Assembly: GCA_003167305.1 (NCBI GenBank)
Contig: PMTP01000126.1
Location: 1-7,958, forward strand
Origin: Acidobacteriaceae bacterium
GTDB lineage: Bacteria; Acidobacteriota; Terriglobia; Terriglobales; Acidobacteriaceae
DNA length: 7,958 bases
Reading direction: 5' to 3'
Shown: positions 1 to 5,622 of the stretch, in pieces
Position numbering within the stretch: position 1 is the stretch's first letter
Layout of the letters: the number at the start of each line of letters is the position of its first letter
Notes under the pieces: model-generated
The model's input: the letters and a program-made list of their open reading frames with translations, nothing else
Database searches by the model: none
What the model was told of the DNA's origin: nothing
Program-made: the position numbers and the translations under genes

Positions 1-31
1 CAATTGCTGAACCCCGGAAACATGCCGTAGA

Positions 32-56
32 GTGGCTTTCCTCAAGAAAAAGCCAC
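32..56. other. Short hairpin upstream of rlmH
   Basis: GTGGCTTT at 32-39 is the exact reverse complement of AAAGCCAC at 49-56, with a 9-base loop. A short open frame entering from the left edge (residues QLLNPGNMP) stops at 28-30, so the hairpin could end transcription of an upstream gene. No T-run follows on either strand, so it is not a standard intrinsic terminator. The upstream gene cannot be identified from nine residues. The rest of 1-117 shows nothing else that I recognise. Confidence 0.3.
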
Positions 57-117
57 ATTCAACAGAACCAGTAAGGACATATGTATTGGAGAACCGCTCT
101 AGGATATGCTCTCTTCC

Positions 118-567
118 ATGAACCTTACTCTGGCGCACATCGGCGCGCGCACGGGCTCGAAGGATGAGTTCGACGCCCTTACCGCGGTTTACCTGGAGCG
201 CTGCTCGGGCTTTGCGCGCTGCAAGGCGGAGGCCTTCCGCACCGAGGAGGCGCTGCTGGATTGGCTGAAACGGCTGGAGGGGCGCACGCCCGCCGTGGCC
301 GTGCTGCTGGACAGCCGCGGGCGGCAGATGACCTCGGAGGCCTTTGCCGCGTGGCTGGGCGCGCGGCGCGACGAGGGGACGCAGCAGATTGTGTTTGCCA
401 TCGGGCCGGCCAGCGGCTGGTCGGACGCGGCGCGGGTGCGGGCGCAACTGCTGCTCTCGCTGGGGCCGATGACGCTGGCCCACTCCCTGGCGCGGCTGGT
501 GATGGCCGAGCAGATCTACCGCGCCTACGCGATTCTGACGGGGCATCCGTACCATGTGGGACACTGA
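118..567 (+). CDS. rlmH: 23S rRNA (pseudouridine-1915-N3)-methyltransferase RlmH
   Basis: RlmH is a SPOUT-class enzyme that uses S-adenosylmethionine to methylate N3 of pseudouridine 1915 in helix 69 of 23S rRNA, acting on assembled 70S ribosomes. The 149 residues are close to the E. coli length of 155. The diagnostic C-terminal knot is present: IGPASGW at 95-101 matches the cofactor loop, followed by LAHSLARLVMAEQIYRA at 120-136 and the family ending HPYH at 143-146. The loop is usually IGG-x-x-G, and its second glycine is proline here. An in-frame ATG at 106 adds MLSS. I prefer 118 because MNLTLAHIG lines up with the family's N-terminus, and TATGCT at 105-110 would suit a leaderless start there. 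Neither start has a well-placed Shine-Dalgarno sequence. The family call is secure and the start is less so. Confidence 0.93.
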   Translation: MNLTLAHIGARTGSKDEFDALTAVYLERCSGFARCKAEAFRTEEALLDWLKRLEGRTPAVAVLLDSRGRQMTSEAFAAWLGARRDEGTQQIVFAIGPASGWSDAARVRAQLLLSLGPMTLAHSLARLVMAEQIYRAYAILTGHPYHVGH

Positions 568-571
568 ACGC

Positions 572-691
572 CAGTTCTCAGTTGTCAGGGCGCCGGTACA
601 ATGAATTGTATAGATCGGCAGTTGCTTCCCAGGTCTTTCCTGAACGCCGGTTGCTTTTTGCTGAGAACTGAAAACTGAGAACTGAGAACTG
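572..691. repeat. Heptamer inverted repeat, copy 1 (rlmH-cobO gap)
   Basis: The left arm, 572-588, is CAGTTCTCAGTTGTCAG. The right-hand block, 661-691, holds tandem heptamers of the type ACTGAGA with one ACTGAAA variant. The last 17 bases of the right block (675-691) are the reverse complement of the left arm with one mismatch. The 86 bases between the paired arms include a separate small palindrome, TACAAT-ga-ATTGTA (597-610). The right arm ends on the G of a GTG just before the cobO ATG, so an RNA hairpin would reach the cobO translation start. No protein is encoded here. The same unit recurs in the next gap. Confidence 0.85.
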
Positions 692-693
692 TG

Positions 694-1230
694 ATGACCG
701 ATTCGCGACGCGGACTGATTCTGATCAACACCGGACCCGGCAAAGGCAAGACGACCGCTGCCATGGGGACGGCTCTGCGCGCCGTGGGCAACGGGATGCG
801 GGTGCTGATGTTCCAGTTTCTCAAAGGCTCCTGGCACTACGGCGAACTGGACGCGGTCGAGGCCTTCGGCGACAAGTTCGTGCTCAAGCAAATGGGCCGG
901 GGCTTTGTGAAGGTGGGTGGCGCTGAGACCGATCCGGAGGACATTCGCCTGGTGGAGGCGGCCTGGGCGGAGGCGCGCGCGGCGATCGACTCCGGCGAGT
1001 GGGATATGGTGGTGCTGGACGAGATCAACTACGCCATCAGCTACGGAATGCTGGACGCGGCGGTAGTGGCCGAAGCGCTGCGCTCGCGGCCGGAGATGGT
1101 GCATGTGATTCTGACCGGGCGCAACGCTCATCCGCTGCTGGTGGAGCTGGCCGATACAGTGACCGAGATGCGCGAGGTAAAGCACGCTTACCAGAAGGGC
1201 ATTTTGGCCCAGCGCGGCATCGAGTTTTGA
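694..1230 (+). CDS. cobO: Cob(I)yrinic acid a,c-diamide adenosyltransferase
   Basis: This CobA/CobO/BtuR-type enzyme transfers the adenosyl group of ATP to the cobalt of reduced corrinoids, in coenzyme B12 synthesis or salvage, in the cytoplasm. The 178 residues show the family's P-loop GPGKGKTT at 14-21, FLKG at 42-45, a Walker-B-like VVLDE at 106-110, LTGRNAHP at 140-147, and the C-terminal block LADTVTEMREVKHAYQKGI (152-170) ending AQRGIEF. No other cobalamin gene lies in the window, so salvage and de novo roles cannot be separated. ATG 694 is chosen over GTG 691, which would add one Met, because the weak GAGA at 684-687 is then 6 bases away. That GAGA and the GTG both lie in the upstream inverted repeat, so its folding could limit translation. 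Confidence 0.93.
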   Translation: MTDSRRGLILINTGPGKGKTTAAMGTALRAVGNGMRVLMFQFLKGSWHYGELDAVEAFGDKFVLKQMGRGFVKVGGAETDPEDIRLVEAAWAEARAAIDSGEWDMVVLDEINYAISYGMLDAAVVAEALRSRPEMVHVILTGRNAHPLLVELADTVTEMREVKHAYQKGILAQRGIEF

Positions 1231-1236
1231 CAATGG

Positions 1237-1347
1237 TCAGTTCTCAGTTCTCAGTTCTCAGCCGAGAGCCGTGATCGCAATGCAAATCTCTTTGAACAGG
1301 CACTTTTAAACTGAAAACTGAGAACTGAGAACTGAGAACTGAGAACT
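1237..1347. repeat. Heptamer inverted repeat, copy 2 (cobO-accD gap)
   Basis: Three full TCAGTTC heptamers plus TCAG (1237-1261) face a block of ACTGAAA followed by four ACTGAGA units and ACT (1310-1347). The segments 1237-1261 and 1318-1342 are perfect reverse complements over 25 bases, enclosing 56 bases. The element begins 6 bases after the cobO stop. Its last heptamer lies just upstream of the accD ribosome binding site at 1351-1356. A transcript from cobO into accD would form a long stem here. No T-run follows the stem, so a standard intrinsic terminator is unlikely. The central sequence shows no clear similarity to that of copy 1. Confidence 0.9.
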
Positions 1348-1350
1348 AGA

Positions 1351-1356
1351 AAGAGG
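1351..1356 (+). promoter_or_regulatory. accD ribosome binding site
   Basis: AAGAGG lies 4 bases before the accD ATG. It is one of the few recognisable Shine-Dalgarno sequences on the plus strand of this window, and it sits directly after the heptamer repeat. Confidence 0.55.
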
Positions 1357-1360
1357 TTGA

Positions 1361-2218
1361 ATGTCCTGGTTCAAGCGTGAGGAGTACGGTTCCGGCCTGA
1401 GGGGCGCGGCGGAGTCGCGTGTGCGCACCGAGGGACTGTGGATCAAGTGCGTGGGATGCCGGGCGCCGCTCTGGAAGGCGGAGCTTGCCGCCAACCTGAA
1501 TGTCTGCCCCAAATGCCAGCACCACTTCAAGATCGGCGCGCGGCAGCGGATCGATCTGCTGCTCGATCCGGGCTATGAGCTGGTAGACGGCGGGCTGCGC
1601 TCGACCGACCCGTTGAACTTTACTGACGTGAAACCCTATAAGCAGCGGCTGCGCACGGCGCGGGAGAAGACCGGGCTGGACGACGCGATTCTCAACGCGA
1701 TTGGGCGGCTGGGGCCGCATGCGGTGGTGCTCAGCGCGATGGAGTACAGCTTTATCGGCGGCTCGATGGGCGCCGTTGTGGGTGAGACCATTGCTCGCGC
1801 CGTGGACCGCGCGCGGGTGGGCCGCACGCCGCTGATCATTGTTGCGGCTTCGGGCGGGGCGCGCATGATGGAGGGCGTGGCGAGCCTGATGCAGATGGCC
1901 AAAATCTCATCGGCGTTGGCGCAACTGGACGATGCGCGTGTGCCGTACATCTGCGTGCTGACCGACCCCACCACCGGCGGCGTGACGGCCAGCTTTGCCA
2001 TGCTCGGCGATCTGAATATCGCCGAGCCAGGCGCTCTGATCGGTTTTGCCGGCCCGCGTGTCATCGAGCAGACCATCCGCCAGAAGCTGCCCGAGGGCTT
2101 TCAGCGCTCCGAGTTTCTGCTGGAAAAGGGCTTTCTCGACGCGATCGTTCATCGCCGGGATTTGAAGGCCTACCTGGTTCGCGCGCTGAATTTCATGCAG
2201 GTTTCAGCGGTGGCGTAA
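1361..2218 (+). CDS. accD: Acetyl-CoA carboxylase carboxyltransferase subunit beta
   Basis: AccD pairs with AccA as the carboxyltransferase, which moves the carboxyl group from biotin on AccB to acetyl-CoA and gives malonyl-CoA, the first committed step of fatty-acid synthesis. The 285 residues are a usual length. An N-terminal zinc ribbon is visible as C30-x2-C33 and C49-x2-C52. The crotonase-fold carboxyltransferase domain follows, with GGSMGAVVGE at 133-142, SGGARMMEG at 164-172 (oxyanion-hole region), TDPTTGGVTASFAMLGD at 201-217 and IGFAGPRVIEQT at 227-238. accA, accB and accC are not in the window, so the complex is encoded at more than one locus. The ATG is supported by AAGAGG just upstream and by the family's N-terminus (MSWFKRE). 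No frame damage is seen. Confidence 0.97.
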   Translation: MSWFKREEYGSGLRGAAESRVRTEGLWIKCVGCRAPLWKAELAANLNVCPKCQHHFKIGARQRIDLLLDPGYELVDGGLRSTDPLNFTDVKPYKQRLRTAREKTGLDDAILNAIGRLGPHAVVLSAMEYSFIGGSMGAVVGETIARAVDRARVGRTPLIIVAASGGARMMEGVASLMQMAKISSALAQLDDARVPYICVLTDPTTGGVTASFAMLGDLNIAEPGALIGFAGPRVIEQTIRQKLPEGFQRSEFLLEKGFLDAIVHRRDLKAYLVRALNFMQVSAVA

Positions 2219-2242
2219 TGGGCTGCGTTTCCTCAACCGCTG

Positions 2243-2248
2243 TATTCT
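2243..2248 (+). promoter_or_regulatory. Possible -10 box of a leaderless folK transcript
   Basis: TATTCT fits TANNNT and ends 8 bases before the folK ATG, which would put transcription start at or next to the start codon. No recognisable -35 box lies 16-18 bases upstream, where the accD end is. GAGAG at 2249-2253 could instead be a weak ribosome binding site for read-through mRNA. Confidence 0.3.
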
Positions 2249-2256
2249 GAGAGTCT

Positions 2257-2802
2257 ATGCGTACCGCTTTTATTGGGATGGGCGCGAACCTGGCCAGTTG
2301 GGCGGGCGCGCCGGAGGCAACTCTGGCGGCGGCGGCCTTGCGCCTGGAATCGCTGGGACGGGTAACCTGCAGGTCGTCGCTTTACTCAACCGCGCCGGTG
2401 GGCTTTGCCGAGCAGCCCCGGTTTGTGAATGCGGTGGTCGAGCTGGAGACGGAGCTTGAGCCGCGTACGCTGCTGAAGGGGTTACTGGCCATCGAGCAGG
2501 AGTTTGGCCGCGACCGTGCGGCGGGCTTTGCGAACGGGCCGCGCACGCTGGACCTGGACATTCTGCTCTTAGGCGACCATGTAATCCACGAACCGGGGCT
2601 GGAGATTCCTCACCCTCGGCTGGCGGAGCGCGCCTTTGTTCTGATTCCGTTGAACGAGATTGCGCCGCAAGCCGTCGTTCCCGGAATCGCAAAGACAGTA
2701 GGGCAGCTTCTCACCAGATTGATCGAAGCCGCAAAAGCCGAATCCGATGCGGTGGTTCGGCTCAAAAGTGAGGCCTGGGCACATTATGAAGACAGAAACT
2801 GA
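2257..2802 (+). CDS. folK: 2-amino-4-hydroxy-6-hydroxymethyldihydropteridine pyrophosphokinase (HPPK)
   Basis: HPPK transfers pyrophosphate from ATP to 6-hydroxymethyl-7,8-dihydropterin, the step before dihydropteroate synthase in folate synthesis, in the cytoplasm. The 181 residues show the N-terminal pattern FIGMGANL (5-12), the pterin-side segment STAPVGF with QPRFVNAVVEL (44-63), GRDR at 84-87, GPRTLDLDILL at 94-104 with the magnesium-binding aspartates D99 and D101, and PHPRLAERAFVLIPL at 118-132. The length is somewhat above the E. coli enzyme (about 160), the excess being a charged C-terminal tail from about residue 150. It starts 38 bases after accD. Its last 17 bases overlap the next gene, so the two are probably translated from one message. 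No other folate gene is seen. Confidence 0.95.
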   Translation: MRTAFIGMGANLASWAGAPEATLAAAALRLESLGRVTCRSSLYSTAPVGFAEQPRFVNAVVELETELEPRTLLKGLLAIEQEFGRDRAAGFANGPRTLDLDILLLGDHVIHEPGLEIPHPRLAERAFVLIPLNEIAPQAVVPGIAKTVGQLLTRLIEAAKAESDAVVRLKSEAWAHYEDRN

Positions 2803-3082
2803 AAGAATTATGCAGCGTTTGAAGCCCGATCGTCCGATGACAGTCATCAGCATTCGCATCCCGGAAGACGTGATAGAAGATTTGAAAGAGATTGCTCCGT
2901 CGCTCGGCTTCAGCGGCTATCAACCCCTGATCCGCGCCTACATCGGCCAGGGACTGCGCAAAGACCTGGCGCGGCTGGAGAGTTCGCAGTTTCAGGCGCT
3001 CACGGAGAGCCTGCGCAAACATGGAATCGACGATCATGTCATCTCCGCCGCCATCGCCGATGCACAACGAAAGACGGCGTAA
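2786..3082 (+). CDS. CopG/BrnA-type antitoxin-like protein (orphan)
   Basis: This small protein of 98 residues resembles the CopG-antitoxin group of ribbon-helix-helix proteins. Evidence is the segment RPMTVISIRIPEDVIEDLKEI at 16-36, which has the expected N-terminal strand followed by a helix, and then GYQPLIRAYIGQGLRKDL at 44-61, typical of BrnA-like antitoxins. A further 37 residues are predicted helical and less familiar. Members normally repress their own operon and neutralise a toxin such as BrnT. No toxin-like gene lies on either side, since the neighbours are folK and a secreted protein. It overlaps folK by 17 bases, suggesting translational coupling. The start is uncertain: ATG 2810 (GAAAGA just upstream) would give 90 residues, and a start at 2747 looks too long. 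Its function here is not known, and DNA binding is inferred from the fold. Confidence 0.75.
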   Translation: MKTETERIMQRLKPDRPMTVISIRIPEDVIEDLKEIAPSLGFSGYQPLIRAYIGQGLRKDLARLESSQFQALTESLRKHGIDDHVISAAIADAQRKTA

Positions 3083-3091
3083 CGCGCTGTA

Positions 3092-3120
3092 TTGTGTCTT
3101 TTGTTTCTATCTGCAATACT
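3092..3120 (+). promoter_or_regulatory. Weak promoter for the DUF4424-like gene
   Basis: TTGTGT (3092-3097), a 17-base spacer and AATACT (3115-3120) form a sigma-70-like pair. A TG two bases before the -10 box gives an extended -10. The -10 ends 7 bases before the ATG at 3128, so a transcript would have almost no leader. The match to consensus is modest: 3 of 6 at -35 and 4 of 6 at -10. Confidence 0.35.
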
Positions 3121-3127
3121 TTCTGCC

Positions 3128-4408
3128 ATGAACCGGAAAGCTGTTTTGCGCGTTGTATTTCTTGTTGCCGTGTCGGCTCTTGTTCTGCCCATCGCCGTCC
3201 AAGCTGACGACGAGGCCGCTTCCATCGCCGCTGGAGGGCTGGTGCCTCGCCGCGAAATCCGCATTGTGATGGCCAAGGAAGTCTTGCGCATCAGCTTGAA
3301 AAAGATCGTGGTTGATTATGACTTCCGCAACGATACCGATCAGGACGTGACGACCGAAGTGGCGTTTCCCGTGCCGCCTTACGACCACAGCGAGAACTCT
3401 TATATCGTTTCTATGGCTTCATTTTCCGATTTTATGCTTTCGATAGACGGAAAACCTGCTCCGTTCAAAGCCGAAGCAAAGGCAACTCTTAAAGGAAAGG
3501 AAGTTACTGAAATTCTTGAGGCTGACAAAATCGATATTGCAAGCTTTGGACATCTTCAAGAGCACGAAGGCTTGGATACGCGCAATAAGATTCCCGATTT
3601 TACACGCCTTCCGGAGAAAGAGCAGAAGCGGCTTATAGCAATGGGATTCTTCGACATCGATAAAAACAATGCCGAGGCAAACTGGACTGTTCATCTGCAA
3701 TACCACTGGAAACAGAGCTTCCCTGCTCACTCCACAGTTCACATTCGGCATGAATATACTCCTGTGGCTGGCAGTGCAGGTATGATAATGGACGAAAAGA
3801 GCATACTCGATGCAGGAAAAATTCCGGTGAATGAAACAAAACCCAGACCTCTGAATCCAAATGATCCTTCTGATATAACAACGTATTGTCTCGGTCTCCC
3901 ACTTGCGAAGAGTCTGGCAGCTAATATCCATCAGTCGGTCCTCAATGGACTCGACATCTCTCATGGTGACTATACCATCCTATTAAATTATGTGGATTTC
4001 ATTCTCACTACTGCAAATTCGTGGCGAAAGCCCATCGAGGATTTCACCCTCATTATCGAGCGGCCAAAGCCGGAGTCTGGCGGGCACGTACTCGTCAGCT
4101 TTTGTTCACCGATGAATGGCAAAGTGGAAAAGCTCGACGCCGATTACTTCCAGGTTCATCTGACCAACTTTGTGCCCGCTGCGGAGTTGCATATTGGTTT
4201 CTTTGAAGTGCCCGTAATCAAGCCTGATCTGGCTGCGGCGAAGAAGAGCGCACCTGGTTCGTTTGCGGTGAAGAAGAGCGCGCTTGGTTCGTTTCGTTGG
4301 ATGCGTCTTCTTATCGCGGCCCTGGTAGGTGTTGGCTTTCTGTTTTCACTCGCGACGTTCTTCCTCCGCTATCGCAAGAAAAATCAGGCAACAACGAGCC
4401 AGATGTAG
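3128..4408 (+). CDS. Secreted, C-terminally anchored DUF4424-like protein
   Basis: This 426-residue protein has a signal peptide at 1-26 (hydrophobic core VVFLVAVSALVL, likely cut after AVQA). A large extracytoplasmic part follows, then one transmembrane helix at about 394-413 and a basic tail RYRKK at 414-418. The segment KKIVVDYDFRNDTDQDVTTE (58-77), followed by VAFPVPPYD, looks like the start of DUF4424, a bacterial secreted family of unknown function. I recognise it from memory only. ATG 3128 is chosen because it gives a clean signal peptide; the upstream TTG at 3092 does not. A degenerate 10-residue duplication (KKSAPGSFAV, KKSALGSFRW) sits just before the membrane helix. The middle of the gene is clearly AT-richer than its neighbours, for example 42% GC at 3421-3480 and 45% at 3841-3900. 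That hints at transfer or relaxed composition. No enzyme motif was seen. Confidence 0.8.
   Translation: MNRKAVLRVVFLVAVSALVLPIAVQADDEAASIAAGGLVPRREIRIVMAKEVLRISLKKIVVDYDFRNDTDQDVTTEVAFPVPPYDHSENSYIVSMASFSDFMLSIDGKPAPFKAEAKATLKGKEVTEILEADKIDIASFGHLQEHEGLDTRNKIPDFTRLPEKEQKRLIAMGFFDIDKNNAEANWTVHLQYHWKQSFPAHSTVHIRHEYTPVAGSAGMIMDEKSILDAGKIPVNETKPRPLNPNDPSDITTYCLGLPLAKSLAANIHQSVLNGLDISHGDYTILLNYVDFILTTANSWRKPIEDFTLIIERPKPESGGHVLVSFCSPMNGKVEKLDADYFQVHLTNFVPAAELHIGFFEVPVIKPDLAAAKKSAPGSFAVKKSALGSFRWMRLLIAALVGVGFLFSLATFFLRYRKKNQATTSQM
4241..4300 (+). repeat. 30-base tandem duplication inside the DUF4424-like gene
   Basis: Two adjacent 30-base units (4241-4270 and 4271-4300) share AAGAAGAGCGC at their starts and TGGTTCGTTT in the same phase later. 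They encode KKSAPGSFAV and KKSALGSFRW. The duplication keeps the frame and lengthens the linker between the secreted domain and the membrane helix. Confidence 0.75.
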
Positions 4409-4476
4409 GAACATAAAGAGCTTTTCCTGACGAATTCTGCTTTTGACATCTTCCGCCTTTCTGGCAGACCGCCCGG

Positions 4477-4482
4477 TAGAAT
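4477..4482 (+). promoter_or_regulatory. Possible -10 box of a leaderless tgt transcript
   Basis: TAGAAT (5 of 6 to TATAAT) ends 6 bases before the tgt ATG, and no Shine-Dalgarno sequence precedes that ATG. A perfect TTGACA at 4443-4448 lies 28 bases upstream, too far for an ordinary sigma-70 pair, so the -35 element is unclear. Confidence 0.4.
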
Positions 4483-4488
4483 CAACTT

Positions 4489-5622
4489 ATGGGTCTTGAA
4501 TTAGATATTTTGGCGACAAGCGCGGGCGGCGGACGGCGGGGGAGGATGCATCTGCCGCACCGGAGCGTCGAAACGCCGGTCTTCATGCCGGTGGGCACGG
4601 CCGGGACTGTCAAAGCCGTCTCGCAGGAGATGCTCGAAGCCCTCGGCGCGGAGATCATTCTCGCCAACACCTATCACCTCTATCTGCGCCCCGGCCACGA
4701 GGCGATCAGGCGCATGGGCGGGCTGCACCGCTTCATGAGTTGGCCGCGGGCGTTGCTGACGGATTCGGGCGGCTTTCAGGTGTTCAGTTTGAGTGCACTG
4801 CGCAAGGTCAGCGACGAGGGCGTGAGCTTCCGCTCGCACCTGGACGGCAGCAGCCATTTCTTTTCTCCGGAACATTCCATCGATATTCAAATCGCGCTGG
4901 GCGCCGACATCTGCATGGCCTTCGACGAGTGCACCGAGTATCCCGCCGAGCGCGGCCGGGCGGAAGAGAGCCTGCGGCTGACGATGGCCTGGGCGCGCCG
5001 GTCGCTCGACCACTTCAAGGCGCACCGCGATGAGGTGGTGTGGCGCGAGGAACTGGGCGGCCGCACACAGAGCTTGTTTGGCATTGTGCAGGGGGGAATG
5101 TACACAGACCTGCGCCGCGAGAGCGCGGAGCGGCTGGTAGAGATGGACTTCGACGGCTACGCGATTGGCGGGCTGAGCGTGGGCGAACCGCGCGAGCTGA
5201 CGATGGAGATGATTGCCGAGGTGCTCTCCGTTCTGCCCGCCAATAAGCCGCGCTATGTGATGGGCGTCGGCTATCCGGATGAGATCGAGGCCTATGCGCG
5301 CATGGGAGTGGACATGATGGACTGCGTGTTGCCTACACGCGCGGCGCGCCACGGGCTGCTTTTCACCAGCGCGGGGCGGCTGAACATCAAGGGCGCGCGC
5401 TATGCCGAAGATCAAGGCCCGCCCGATCCGGCTTGCAACTGCCCCGTCTGCCGGCGCTACTCGCGGGCCTACCTGCGCCACCTGATGCAATCCGGCGAGG
5501 CGCTCTCGGGCACGCTGAACACCATCCACAATCTGGCGTATTACCTGGGGATCATGGAGCGGGTGCGGAGAGGCCTCGCCGCGGATGGCGGAGTTGACGG
5601 CATGAGCCTGTCAGCGAGTTAG
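4489..5622 (+). CDS. tgt: Queuine tRNA-ribosyltransferase (tRNA-guanine transglycosylase)
   Basis: Bacterial Tgt swaps guanine 34 for preQ1 in the anticodon of tRNAs for Tyr, His, Asn and Asp, a step in queuosine synthesis. The 377 residues match the family's usual length. Visible motifs are TDSGGFQVFSLS with the catalytic D92, the base-binding region ADICMAFDECTEYP, GIVQGGMYTDLR, YAIGGLSVGEP, and VDMMDCVLPTRAARHG with the nucleophile D278. The zinc site C316-x-C318-x2-C321 with H347 keeps the same spacing as the Zymomonas mobilis enzyme. The gene has its own 80-base upstream gap with no Shine-Dalgarno sequence. It ends in a 4-base overlap with a convergent minus-strand gene. No queA or other queuosine gene is in the window. 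Confidence 0.97.
   Translation: MGLELDILATSAGGGRRGRMHLPHRSVETPVFMPVGTAGTVKAVSQEMLEALGAEIILANTYHLYLRPGHEAIRRMGGLHRFMSWPRALLTDSGGFQVFSLSALRKVSDEGVSFRSHLDGSSHFFSPEHSIDIQIALGADICMAFDECTEYPAERGRAEESLRLTMAWARRSLDHFKAHRDEVVWREELGGRTQSLFGIVQGGMYTDLRRESAERLVEMDFDGYAIGGLSVGEPRELTMEMIAEVLSVLPANKPRYVMGVGYPDEIEAYARMGVDMMDCVLPTRAARHGLLFTSAGRLNIKGARYAEDQGPPDPACNCPVCRRYSRAYLRHLMQSGEALSGTLNTIHNLAYYLGIMERVRRGLAADGGVDGMSLSAS

Noticed and set aside
1..30. Open frame from the left edge ending in QLLNPGNMP-stop
   Set aside because: A second frame is also open to 74, nine residues cannot be identified, and no family ending is recognised. It is mentioned only with the hairpin.
81..167. A 28-residue open frame (MYWRTALGY...) with AAGGA at 73-77, overlapping the rlmH start
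   Set aside because: The ribosome binding site is only 3 bases from the ATG, most of the frame lies inside rlmH in another phase, and the peptide resembles nothing known.
597..610. TACAAT as a cobO -10 box inside repeat copy 1
   Set aside because: No -35 box at normal spacing. The TTGTCA at 582-587 is only 9 bases away. The sequence is better described as part of a small palindrome.
4443..4482. TTGACA (4443-4448) paired with TAGAAT (4477-4482) as a full tgt promoter
   Set aside because: The spacer is 28 bases, far from the 16-18 needed for a sigma-70 pair.
4501..5529. Long open frame (342 residues) opposite tgt on the minus strand
   Set aside because: It lies wholly within a clear tgt gene, is a product of high-GC codon use, and shows no known motif.
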